Positions 1 through 8,231 of a DNA stretch of 46,384 nt are shown piece by piece (within the stretch, counting starts at the first letter, position 1; each line of letters starts with the position of its first letter). The notes beneath the pieces are model-generated. The model did not search any database, had not been told where the DNA came from, and saw only the letters and a list, made by a program, of their open reading frames with translations. Position numbers and translations under genes: made by a program. Where the stretch lies: contig DUDM01000002.1 of assembly GCA_012959275.1 (NCBI GenBank), positions 1 through 46,384 of the forward strand, written 5' to 3'. The stretch comes from Candidatus Poseidoniales archaeon (lineage in GTDB: Archaea; Thermoplasmatota; Poseidoniia; Poseidoniales; Poseidoniaceae).

Positions 1-201
1 GAATACCAGCACCATCGAACCGGCGAGGATAATGGTGATGCCCACCTTCGCCGTCAGTTACTTGGTCAACAAGTCTGTATGCCTTTTCAAGATGGACAAT
101 TACATCTCGGGACATGGGAGCAAATCCATTATGCAGAATTTGATGGCCAACGAAATAAGAGAATCCTCGTCAAAGTATTGGGAGTGATTTGCGATGAGTG
201 A
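1..201 (+). CDS. YjbQ/UPF0047 family protein, 3' end only
   Basis: This is the last 66 codons of a gene that enters from outside the window; it is read in the frame starting at base 1 and stops with TGA at 199-201. The translation carries the C-terminal signature of the YjbQ/UPF0047 family: a [12 protein letters not shown]-like stretch followed by HLGTWEQI and an acidic FDG turn before a run of basic residues. Family members have been linked to secondary thiamine-phosphate synthase activity, but the physiological role is not settled. The stop overlaps the start of the next gene (194) by 8 bases, so the two are probably co-transcribed and translationally coupled. The N-terminus is not visible. 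Confidence 0.85.
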   Translation, partial: EYQHHRTGEDNGDAHLRRQLLGQQVCMPFQDGQLHLGTWEQIHYAEFDGQRNKRILVKVLGVICDE

Positions 202-628
202 ATTATCACAGCCACCTGAATTATCAGGTGTCGCCAAGGCATTAGGGATTAGGGCAGGAGATTGGGGTAAAGGAAGTGCGAGTGTTGTTGTTGAGGTTAA
301 TGACAGCCATACTAACAAAGGAGGAGTTGCTCATGGTGGGCTCTACACAATGATGCTCGACATGTGCTGTGGTGGTGCTCTTGTTAGCACCTTATTGTTG
401 GAGGAATGGTGTGCTACCACTCAATTGAGTATCAGTTTTCTATCACCTGCTAAGCCAGGTGATTCCTTATGTGCTACTGGAAAGTTGGTTAAGCGCGGTA
501 AAAATGTGGCTCATTTGAAAGGGGAAATAATCAGTAAAGAAGGAGTAGTTATTGCGACTGCAAGCGGTACATGGGCGATTTGGCAGAGTAAGCCTAGTTA
601 TATGCCACTGAGAAATAATGATGACTGA
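194..628 (+). CDS. PaaI-type hotdog-fold thioesterase
   Basis: The 144-residue product fits a single hotdog domain of the PaaI/YiiD thioesterase group, which hydrolyses acyl- or aryl-CoA thioesters in the cytoplasm. The diagnostic segment is [12 protein letters not shown] near residues 46-57, matching the HGG signature at the start of the long central helix; the following strands ([13 protein letters not shown], then [17 protein letters not shown]) fit the dimer sheet. The ATG at 194 is preceded by a GGAGTGA Shine-Dalgarno site about 7 bases upstream, lying inside the previous gene. The substrate cannot be told from sequence; the nearby thiolase (2055) makes an acyl-CoA plausible. Confidence 0.85.
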   Translation: MSELSQPPELSGVAKALGIRAGDWGKGSASVVVEVNDSHTNKGGVAHGGLYTMMLDMCCGGALVSTLLLEEWCATTQLSISFLSPAKPGDSLCATGKLVKRGKNVAHLKGEIISKEGVVIATASGTWAIWQSKPSYMPLRNNDD

Positions 629-640
629 TGACATTGTGGC

Positions 641-2014
641 ATGGGCATGAGCGACGAAGTTCTTGACCAAACCAGCCTTGACCGAGGTTTTTTCCATTTT
701 TCTGTGCCGTACATTTGGTGGATGTGGATTATTTGGGCGCTTGGTGCCATTATGGCCGTTGCAGGACTTGCCCTAGCGGCAATAGGTGACATTGCATTGC
801 TTGCATTATCAGGAGTGGGTTTCTTAATTCTCGCATTTTCTTCTCCCGGTTCCTTAGAAGCAACTTTGCACGGTATTAGAAAAGGCGCAATTTCACACGA
901 GGAACAGGAAAAGCAAGCCGAAGAGCGCGGCTATGAAATGCAGTCATGGTGGTTGCAACGCTCATCTTATGCTCCAACCAATGATCCAAACGATTGGATT
1001 CTTCCCGCTCCTGGGCCAACCACTTGGAATATGGAAGACATCTATGCTGCAGATGCAAGCGGCGAGGCATTACCTGAACATCCCCACAAAGTAGGAACGC
1101 CAAGACCTGCAACCCTTTCCGCCTTCGGCTTATTCTCACTATTGTCGATTACTTGCTTCTTGATTTGGATATGGGAGGTCCTCTCCATGAGCCCCGAGGA
1201 ATTTACTGATTCTGGAGGGCAGGGAGATGCTGCATTCATGAAGTGGGTTATGCCTATCCTTGGTGGAATCCTCCTCATCGTCGGATGGTATCAAGCCAAG
1301 ATGTTGGCTCAGATGCTCGATACCCCTACCAGCCTTGTTCGCAGCATGGCAGTTGGTAGCAATGAACTGGTAGGTCAAGTTCGCCCCGCCAAAGAAGGCG
1401 ACCTCAGCGTTGCTGTGGGAGGTGCATCGCACCGCACAGTTCACAATCTTGTATCTCATAAGTGGACCCATCAAGTCTACAGATGCCACAGGACAACAGA
1501 CTCAGAGGGTAATTCCAAGGAGAGTTGTTCTTGGCATGAAGTGGAAAGATCTGCATCTTCAATGCCATTTATGCTGCATGATGGAACTGGAGGCACTAGA
1601 ATCTTGGCTGATTCATTCAAGCGCCTTGACTATGGAAACTTCCTGAAGCGTTGGGAATCAAAGCATGATGACAGCATCGGCAAGGAATTATTTGGGCAGA
1701 TGGCAAGCAAGTTGTTGGGTGGTGGCAACATCAAGAAACACCGTTGGACCATTTGGGGACTGAGAATCGGTAACCCAGTCTATGTAATGGGTAATACTGC
1801 ATCTCGCGGCAGAGAAGAAGCCGAAGCAGAAGGTTGCGATGCGAGCATTGGGCATACCTTACTGCATGTCAACGGTGAAGATGCACCTGGTGTAAAGACC
1901 ATTATTCGAAGAGGTAGCGAATTATCCAATCTCGGTACAATGCGTTCAGGCTTTGAGATGGTCATCATTCCAGCGCTTATGTTGCTGGGTGGTATCGCCA
2001 TGTTCCTAATTTGA
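641..2014 (+). CDS. Multi-pass membrane protein with GIDE-like domain
   Basis: The 457-residue product has predicted membrane segments at about residues 22-48, 50-68, 160-180, 202-220 and 437-457. The soluble part between the last two (about 233-430) resembles the GIDE domain of mitochondrial MUL1-type proteins and prokaryotic relatives. It has a GSNELVGQVRPA opening, a KWTHQVYRCHR strand followed by an ER-S-MPFMLHDGTG block, and a NPVYVMG turn. No RING finger is present, so there is no ubiquitin-ligase part. Function in archaea is unknown; a membrane-associated sensing or scaffold role is speculation. The start could be ATG 641 or ATG 647, and no clear ribosome site separates them. Confidence 0.6.
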   Translation: MGMSDEVLDQTSLDRGFFHFSVPYIWWMWIIWALGAIMAVAGLALAAIGDIALLALSGVGFLILAFSSPGSLEATLHGIRKGAISHEEQEKQAEERGYEMQSWWLQRSSYAPTNDPNDWILPAPGPTTWNMEDIYAADASGEALPEHPHKVGTPRPATLSAFGLFSLLSITCFLIWIWEVLSMSPEEFTDSGGQGDAAFMKWVMPILGGILLIVGWYQAKMLAQMLDTPTSLVRSMAVGSNELVGQVRPAKEGDLSVAVGGASHRTVHNLVSHKWTHQVYRCHRTTDSEGNSKESCSWHEVERSASSMPFMLHDGTGGTRILADSFKRLDYGNFLKRWESKHDDSIGKELFGQMASKLLGGGNIKKHRWTIWGLRIGNPVYVMGNTASRGREEAEAEGCDASIGHTLLHVNGEDAPGVKTIIRRGSELSNLGTMRSGFEMVIIPALMLLGGIAMFLI

Positions 2015-2054
2015 ATCGTATAACTCAAGAACTACTCGCGGCTCGCAGCCATAC

Positions 2055-3278
2055 ATGGAGCACGAAGAAGTAGTGATAATTGGCGGCGCACGCACCCCCT
2101 TCTGTGAATGGGTTGGAGGAAAGAGAGGCGACGGAAAACCAGGCGGCGCTCTGAAAACTCTACGGGCTGAAGAACTCGGTGCTATTGCAATCAAAGGTGC
2201 TCTCGACAAAACTGGAACAGATTCAGCAACAGTTGACCATGTCGTCATGGGTTATGCGCTACAAACTAATTCTCAATCGATTTACGGCGCTCGTCATGCT
2301 GGATTACAAGCAGGAATTCCCGAAGAAGTACCAATGCTCACAGTTTCAAGAATCTGTGGTAGTGGCATTCAATCCATCATAAATGGTGCACAAATGATAA
2401 TGTTAGAAGAAGCAGCAACAGTGGTTGCTGGTGGTATGGAGAACCTTTCACAGGCGCCGCACGTAATACGCGGTGCTCGCGATGGTTGGGGGCTTGGCCG
2501 TGCCCCCAAGGTCGAGGATTATATGATGACAAATTTGCAAGATATGACCTGTGGTTCCTTCATGGCTCAAACTAGTGATGAGTTGTGCAAGCGAGTTGAT
2601 GTTAAGCGCCAAGAAGTCGATGAGTACGCAGCCCTTTCCCATGCTAGAACAGCAGCCTCAATCGACAATGATGTGTTTGAACAGGAAATTGTTCCAGTTA
2701 CTATCAAGTCGCGCCGTGGAGATGTAGTCCTAACTCACAAAGATGAAGATCATCTTGTACGCGATTGTAGTGCTGAATCATTATCCAAATTACCAACAGC
2801 CTTTGGTCCTGAAAGTCTTGTTACAGCAGGGAATGCCAGTGGTATCGTTGATGGTGCTGCGGCTGTAGTAATCAAATCGGCAACAAAGGCACAGGCTGAT
2901 GGAGATAAGCCATTAGCGAGAATTGTATCTTGGGGAATCGTTGGATTGGAGCCTGCAATCATGGCCTATGGGCCAGTTCCTTCTAGTCGAAAGGCATTGG
3001 AGAATGCTGGCTTAACCATAGATGATATTGACCGTTGGGAAATCAATGAAGCATTCGCTGGTCAGGCTGTTGCTTGTATCAAGGAGTTGGGAATCGATGT
3101 GGAGAAGGTCAATGTTAATGGCGGTGCTGTTGGGCTTGGTCATCCATTGGCCGCAACAGGGACTCGTCTTGTTTTGACGCTTGCACTGGAACTGCAAAGA
3201 TGTGGTGAGCGCTATGGGGTTGCTACTGCTTGCATTGGTGGTGGGCAGGGTATTGCTATTGTCATCGAAAAAATTTAG
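2055..3278 (+). CDS. Acetyl-CoA acetyltransferase (thiolase II family)
   Basis: The 407-residue protein is a full-length thiolase that condenses two acetyl-CoA, or cleaves 3-ketoacyl-CoA. All catalytic elements are present: the nucleophile Cys101 in SRICGSG, the NEAFAGQ loop near 331-337, His363 in GGAVGLGHPLAATG and the second cysteine Cys393 in ACIGGGQG. The good match to bacterial AtoB/PhaA-type enzymes, rather than the archaeal mevalonate-pathway thiolase/HMG-CoA synthase pairs, suggests fatty-acid or general acyl-CoA metabolism; this is inference. ATG 2055 has no obvious SD site. The stop (TAG 3276-3278) is interleaved with the stop of the convergent TauE gene, overlapping by 4 bases. 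Confidence 0.92.
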   Translation: MEHEEVVIIGGARTPFCEWVGGKRGDGKPGGALKTLRAEELGAIAIKGALDKTGTDSATVDHVVMGYALQTNSQSIYGARHAGLQAGIPEEVPMLTVSRICGSGIQSIINGAQMIMLEEAATVVAGGMENLSQAPHVIRGARDGWGLGRAPKVEDYMMTNLQDMTCGSFMAQTSDELCKRVDVKRQEVDEYAALSHARTAASIDNDVFEQEIVPVTIKSRRGDVVLTHKDEDHLVRDCSAESLSKLPTAFGPESLVTAGNASGIVDGAAAVVIKSATKAQADGDKPLARIVSWGIVGLEPAIMAYGPVPSSRKALENAGLTIDDIDRWEINEAFAGQAVACIKELGIDVEKVNVNGGAVGLGHPLAATGTRLVLTLALELQRCGERYGVATACIGGGQGIAIVIEKI

Positions 3279-4057
3279 AGCAACCTTGAGCCAATATCCC
3301 AAAGATACCTGCCAAGACTGGCACTAACGGCAACGAGAAATACCCACTTCACAATGTGGATTGGCAAATATTTGATAGCATTCTTCGCCCCAAAGTATGC
3401 CGAACAAAACGCCAATGCTGGTACGATAATTGCGGCTAACAACCCTGTTCTATGATAGACATCGGGCAATGTTCCATCAATCAAAATATGACTAAGCAAT
3501 GCTACAGGAACAACTGCTGCGCCGATTAGATATGAGGTTCCAGCAGCATCTCGGATGTCGAGGCCGGCCATTCTTCTATTGATGGTGACATAAACTGCAC
3601 CGCCACCAATCCCCAATAATCCAGAAGCAAGCCCTCCAAATGCACAACCGATTTTGTATTTGGTCAAGACTTCTACCCCGCCGGTGACTTTTTCGGATGG
3701 ACGAAGATTTCTTTCAATGACATAGATGAGGATTGCTGCAGCAATCACTTTGATGACAAGAATTGAAACATATTCGATAGCCAACCATGCCAAGACGGTA
3801 CCGACAATTGCAGCAGGTATGGCGGTTGTCCTACCAGCATTTGCAACTTTCTTGTTGACATGACCTTCGCCGCTATGAGCAAAACTGCTCCCCAATGCAA
3901 CCATCCAAACCATCGTTAATGATGCAATGATTGCTTCTACCAATGGCCAGCCACCGATATAATGGAGGATGGGGACAAATAGAACTCCGCCTCCAAGTCC
4001 AAGAGGGCTAAAGACGAGAGCGATGCTAAGTAATAGGGAGATTACGAGGAGTTCCAG
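3275..4057 (-). CDS. TauE/SafE family sulfite/anion exporter, CTG start
   Basis: Integral membrane exporter of the TauE/SafE (DUF81) family, which moves sulfite, sulfoacetate or related anions out of the cell. The first ATG in frame (4-base reading gives 3943) would delete the first half-repeat. Reading upstream to the preceding stop restores GLGGGVLFVPILHYIGGWP, the first TauE repeat; the second copy is GLLGIGGGAVYV at about residues 147-158. The best start is CTG at 4057-4055, with GGAGG 7 bases upstream and only 2 bases after the oxidoreductase stop. It gives 260 residues, normal for the family. Last gene of the leftward sulfur operon, so export of sulfite or sulfate made by the upstream enzymes is the natural role. 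Confidence 0.85.
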   Translation of the reverse strand: MELLVISLLLSIALVFSPLGLGGGVLFVPILHYIGGWPLVEAIIASLTMVWMVALGSSFAHSGEGHVNKKVANAGRTTAIPAAIVGTVLAWLAIEYVSILVIKVIAAAILIYVIERNLRPSEKVTGGVEVLTKYKIGCAFGGLASGLLGIGGGAVYVTINRRMAGLDIRDAAGTSYLIGAAVVPVALLSHILIDGTLPDVYHRTGLLAAIIVPALAFCSAYFGAKNAIKYLPIHIVKWVFLVAVSASLGRYLWDIGSRLL

Positions 4058-4059
4058 TA

Positions 4060-6801
4060 TTATTCCTCCTCATTACTTTGCATGTACCAGTGTTTTTTCT
4101 GGGGTGATAATGGTCTCTTCATCCACAGAGGCCGACGTTCTCCTCTTGGATGTGTCTCTTTGTCCTTGGCCCATTGGTTCCACTTCTTGTAGTAAGCGAA
4201 GGACTTCTCGGTATCGACTTCTACATCTCCGTATTCTTCACCTTCCTCAGGTTTGCAAAGTTTGACCTTTTGTAGCCAACAATGGGCGCCGCTGATTGGG
4301 TCGGGTTGTACTGCATGCGTGATGTTCTGATGAACTCCACCGTCGCGCCAAAACAATCGGCTGGTATCGGGGTCCTTCGAATCGAATGGCTGTACACCTT
4401 CGATGGTGCGCATCCTCCACTTACCATCGCCTCTATCTTCAATCGATACGGTATTGGTCATCATTCTATTTCCAGCATCTTGCTTTCTCCGCCATCGGCC
4501 AATATGGTGTGAACAACCAACGATTCCAGGTTTAATGGCTTCAGTTACCCACACTTTGTCAACGAACCAACCGATTTCAGTTTCGATTTTTATCAATCCG
4601 CCTTCAATAATACCAAGTTTTGCAGCATCCTTTGGATGCAACCAGATAGGATTCCTATTGGCAATCTCCACCAACCATTTAGCATTTGCAGAGCGTGAGT
4701 GAATATGCATAGGCAGTCTAAAATTAGGCAGTAGGCAGTATTCATTATCGGCCTGAAGCTTCTCGGGGTGGACGTGAGATTTGATACGATAATGAGGGAT
4801 AGCATGCTCGGGATAACCGAATTCAATCATTGTTGGAGAATAGAATTCCTGCTTGCCTGAAGGAGTTGGCCAGCCCTCTTCTTCGTGCTTTTTGTAAGTA
4901 GATTCCTCGATTAGGAAAGCCCCATGCTTTCTCATGTAATGCAGTTCGGAGAGGTCTTCTTTCTTTGCAGCCTCAGGAAGCCCAGGGATGCGTTCGAAGA
5001 TGTATTGGTAATATTCATCGATTGTTATGGTCTCACCTTTTCGATATGGAGACATGAAATGTTGTTTGATTCCCATTTCGCCATCTGGGTCGATTGCTAT
5101 GCTTAATTCATTCCAAAATTCATCTTCTTCCCAAACTTCTCCGGGGTTAACTTGGTGGGTAAATTCTATCTCTTCGCCACGCCGTCTAGCAAATTCTCGA
5201 AGTACTGGTTGTCGAAAGGCGACCCACTTACCAGATGATGTAGCATAGGAATTGATGTCGTGGCGCTCACTTGCATGGCCCATTGGCAAGACATAATCAG
5301 CGAAGAATGCGGTTTCATTCCAAGTAGGAGTCATGGCGATATGGCAGCCAACGGCTTCTTTGTTCTGCAACATTTCAATCCATGAAAAGCCATCGGGATA
5401 TGTCCATACCGGATTGAATACTCTGGTAAAGTAGACATCCATACTGCCGCGACCATCTTTGATTAAGTGAGGTAGTATTTGGCTCATCTCGAAATGAGCC
5501 AAGGTGTATTCAGATGGATAATGAAGTTCGTTCCATCCATCAGGGTCTGGTGGATTATCGAAGAACTCTGGTTTAAATTTAGACCAAGAATTTGGTGATG
5601 TTCCACCTACTGTTCCAACCGAGCCAGTCAACACATTGAGGAAATGTAGGCTTCTACTTACTTGCCAGCCTCCGAGGTTTCCAATAGCCGCGGCTCTCCA
5701 TACATGAGTACAAAGTTGGCTGCCAGCACTGGCTACTATTTCTCCGGCTTCGATGACTTGCTCGACTGGGATTCTGCATTCTTTGGCTGCGAATTCAGGA
5801 GTGTATTCCGCATACTCTTCTTTTAGTAATGAGATGAATGATTCAACTGATTTTTCTGCATCTGGGTGGACTGCATCTAGCCACTGCTTCCAGTTCACCT
5901 GCTCGTCGAGGAACTTTTTGTCGTAGAGTCCCTTGTCGAGAATGATTTTGGCCCAAGACAAGAATAGTGCAGTTTCGCTTCCCGGCCAAGTTGGCAGCCA
6001 ATGGTCGGCCATAGAGGCTGTATTGGAAAGTCGCGGATCGATAACAATGAGTTTTGCTCCATCCATCATTCCTTCGAGGATTCTTTGGGCATGAGGATTG
6101 AAGTAATGCCCCGTTTCAAGGTGTGATGAACAAAGTAAGATGACCTTTGCATTGGCGTGGTCTGGGCTTGGGCGGTCATGTTTTTGCCAGAGTGCATAGC
6201 CAGTTCTTGCTCCGGCGCTGCAGATGTTAGTGTGCGAGTTATGACCATCTACTCCCCATGCCTTGAGGACTCGGTTGGTATAGCCTTCATGGCCTGGTCT
6301 TCCTACGTGGTAGACTACCTTGTCGCGGGCGCCGGTCTTCAGTGATTTCCGGATTTTCGCAGCGATTTCTTCGATGACTTGAGACCATGGGATTTGCTCC
6401 CACTTGCCTTCTCCTCTTCCCCCGACTCTCTTCATTGGGTGGAGAATACGTTCTGTATCCTTGATTTGATTGATTGTTGCTGGACCCTTTGCGCAATTTC
6501 TGCCGCGGCTTCCAGGGTGGTGAGGGTTGCCTTCGAATTTTGCGACCTCGCCGCTTTCTTTGTCTACATAGGCGAGTAGACCACAGGCTGATTCGCAGTT
6601 GAAACAGGTGGTCGGTACTAATGAATAATTTTTCTCAACTTGTTTTGGCCATGCTTGGGCATCTAACTCCTTATGATTATCCCAGTCCTCGATATCGGGG
6701 TATTTTTTCAGTTCTTCTTTTGCACCATGATGGGCCTGCTTGTCGAGGTTTGGAATGATGCGCAACTTTTGTGCAATATTCTCGATGAATGTTTTTGCCA
6801 T
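4060..6801 (-). CDS. Molybdopterin oxidoreductase, SoeA-like sulfite dehydrogenase subunit
   Basis: Catalytic subunit of the DMSO-reductase family, 913 residues from ATG 6801. The SD (GAGGTG) overlaps the stop of the preceding subunit gene; GTG 6810 is an alternative start. A [4Fe-4S] motif C-x2-C-x3-C with a distant fourth Cys sits at residues 66-103. Cys194 in HTNICSAGARTGYALW is the likely molybdenum ligand. The C-terminal half has the molydopterin-dinucleotide-binding barrel (LPNFRLPMHIHSRSANAKW). There is no twin-arginine signal, so the protein should stay in the cytoplasm, as SoeA does and PsrA/PhsA/TtrA do not. Operon partners favour sulfite oxidation to sulfate. Polysulfide, thiosulfate or tetrathionate chemistry in the reductive direction cannot be excluded. 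Confidence 0.75.
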   Translation of the reverse strand: MAKTFIENIAQKLRIIPNLDKQAHHGAKEELKKYPDIEDWDNHKELDAQAWPKQVEKNYSLVPTTCFNCESACGLLAYVDKESGEVAKFEGNPHHPGSRGRNCAKGPATINQIKDTERILHPMKRVGGRGEGKWEQIPWSQVIEEIAAKIRKSLKTGARDKVVYHVGRPGHEGYTNRVLKAWGVDGHNSHTNICSAGARTGYALWQKHDRPSPDHANAKVILLCSSHLETGHYFNPHAQRILEGMMDGAKLIVIDPRLSNTASMADHWLPTWPGSETALFLSWAKIILDKGLYDKKFLDEQVNWKQWLDAVHPDAEKSVESFISLLKEEYAEYTPEFAAKECRIPVEQVIEAGEIVASAGSQLCTHVWRAAAIGNLGGWQVSRSLHFLNVLTGSVGTVGGTSPNSWSKFKPEFFDNPPDPDGWNELHYPSEYTLAHFEMSQILPHLIKDGRGSMDVYFTRVFNPVWTYPDGFSWIEMLQNKEAVGCHIAMTPTWNETAFFADYVLPMGHASERHDINSYATSSGKWVAFRQPVLREFARRRGEEIEFTHQVNPGEVWEEDEFWNELSIAIDPDGEMGIKQHFMSPYRKGETITIDEYYQYIFERIPGLPEAAKKEDLSELHYMRKHGAFLIEESTYKKHEEEGWPTPSGKQEFYSPTMIEFGYPEHAIPHYRIKSHVHPEKLQADNEYCLLPNFRLPMHIHSRSANAKWLVEIANRNPIWLHPKDAAKLGIIEGGLIKIETEIGWFVDKVWVTEAIKPGIVGCSHHIGRWRRKQDAGNRMMTNTVSIEDRGDGKWRMRTIEGVQPFDSKDPDTSRLFWRDGGVHQNITHAVQPDPISGAHCWLQKVKLCKPEEGEEYGDVEVDTEKSFAYYKKWNQWAKDKETHPRGERRPLWMKRPLSPQKKHWYMQSNEEE

Positions 6802-6811
6802 CTTCTTCACC

Positions 6812-8218
6812 TCATGCTAATGCCTGAATTTGTGGCTTTTCGATAATATGATGTCCATGCAACCAGAATGCCAAAAGGGCACAAATCGCTGCTACGACTA
6901 TTGTGGCATTGCCGATGAGAAGGAGGAGAGTTGCTGCACCAATTGCAGCCGTCTCAAACAAAAATTTCAGCGGTAGCCACTTGTCTGTTGCCCATGAACG
7001 AGCCTTTGCTTGTTGTAGTAGCCATGCCGTGTAAACTCCGGTTAGCAGAGATGCTGGAATACCAATGTAAGCCAGATAGCGGAGATATACCTCATCTAGT
7101 CCAAACAGTAGTACTGCTGCAGTAGCAGAAAGTATTCCACCATAGGCCGCCAAGATATAGGCGCCCTTCACCAACCATGAATCCCAGTTTGGTCTCAGCA
7201 TAACATAGAGGAAGCGTTCTGGGCGGTCTAGGTCTTTGAGCAGTAGTGCGCCAGTTAGGGAGAGGAATACCAAGCCGATTGTAGTGATTGGCCACCATAA
7301 GTCAGTCATGTCTAGGTAGCCCATCAGCCATGCCATCATCGCTACCATGTAAGTTCCAGAAGCAACAGCCTTTGTCCAAATATAGGCGCTAACTTCCCAG
7401 CCCCAGAGGATACCTTTCGATGGTGCATCGTAGGCTCGCTTTGCTTTAGGTGAATTATCTGCTAACTTGGCTGCGACATCTCTAATGATTGCAGCATCTC
7501 TTGGCGCGGCATCTTTTGCTTTCACTTCCATAGCCAGTTGAACTAACATCGAATGTTCATCAGTTGCGCCCATCCTTTCTTGTGCATATTTTGCAAAGTG
7601 CCCAACTCCTGCTGCTTGTTCTCCCCACATTGTTATGGCAGTTTTTTCGCTAGCAAGTGGGTTCAACATTTCTTCTGAGGTGTCGAGGTAGTAGACATTT
7701 GGAATAGTTCCGGCCTCAGGTTTCCTCACAGTCGTCTTATTCTCAGCGATTAATATAGATAGAGATGATTGTGAGTCATGCAGGTCTCCACTGACGATTG
7801 CTTCAACAGGGCAGACGATAACACAAGCAGGCTCGTAGGAGTTCTCAAGGCGGTGGGCACAGTAATTGCATTTTGCTGCTGTGCCTTTGTTTGGGTCGAT
7901 GTAAAGCGCATCATAAGGGCATGCTTGCATACATGACTTACAGCCTATACAGCGGTCATCATCGAAGTCGACGATGCCATCGCTGCGGGTGAATAATGCG
8001 GTAGTTGGACAGATCTTAGTACAAGGTGCATCCTCGCAATGATTGCAGCGGTGGACGCTGAATTCCCGGTTTGAATTTGGATATTCACCTGTTTCGATAT
8101 ACTTGACGTGAGTTCTATTCACTCCTATCGCAACATCGTGCTCCGATTTACAGGCAACAGTACATGCGTGGCAGCCGATGCATTTCCGATTATCAATTGC
8201 GAATCCATAGTTGACCAT
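6812..8218 (-). CDS. Fused iron-sulfur and NrfD-type membrane subunit (SoeB-SoeC-like)
   Basis: One 468-residue chain joins what are normally two subunits. Residues 13-136 hold sixteen cysteines in four ferredoxin-like clusters: 13/16/19/23, 58/61/66/70, 90/93/96/100 and 117/120/132/136, the DmsB/PsrB/SoeB pattern. After a linker of roughly 130 residues, residues 275-455 form a hydrophobic anchor of NrfD/DmsC/SoeC type, with the conserved DRPERFLYVMLRPNW-SWLVKG loop. It should carry electrons between the molybdenum subunit and quinones. The start at ATG 8218 is supported by GGAGG 7 bases upstream; the longer reading frame upstream adds 29 residues unlike the family and would overlap the preceding gene. 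The next gene (SoeA-like) starts 10 bases after this stop. Confidence 0.85.
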   Translation of the reverse strand: MVNYGFAIDNRKCIGCHACTVACKSEHDVAIGVNRTHVKYIETGEYPNSNREFSVHRCNHCEDAPCTKICPTTALFTRSDGIVDFDDDRCIGCKSCMQACPYDALYIDPNKGTAAKCNYCAHRLENSYEPACVIVCPVEAIVSGDLHDSQSSLSILIAENKTTVRKPEAGTIPNVYYLDTSEEMLNPLASEKTAITMWGEQAAGVGHFAKYAQERMGATDEHSMLVQLAMEVKAKDAAPRDAAIIRDVAAKLADNSPKAKRAYDAPSKGILWGWEVSAYIWTKAVASGTYMVAMMAWLMGYLDMTDLWWPITTIGLVFLSLTGALLLKDLDRPERFLYVMLRPNWDSWLVKGAYILAAYGGILSATAAVLLFGLDEVYLRYLAYIGIPASLLTGVYTAWLLQQAKARSWATDKWLPLKFLFETAAIGAATLLLLIGNATIVVAAICALLAFWLHGHHIIEKPQIQALA

Positions 8219-8231
8219 AGCCCGACCTCCA

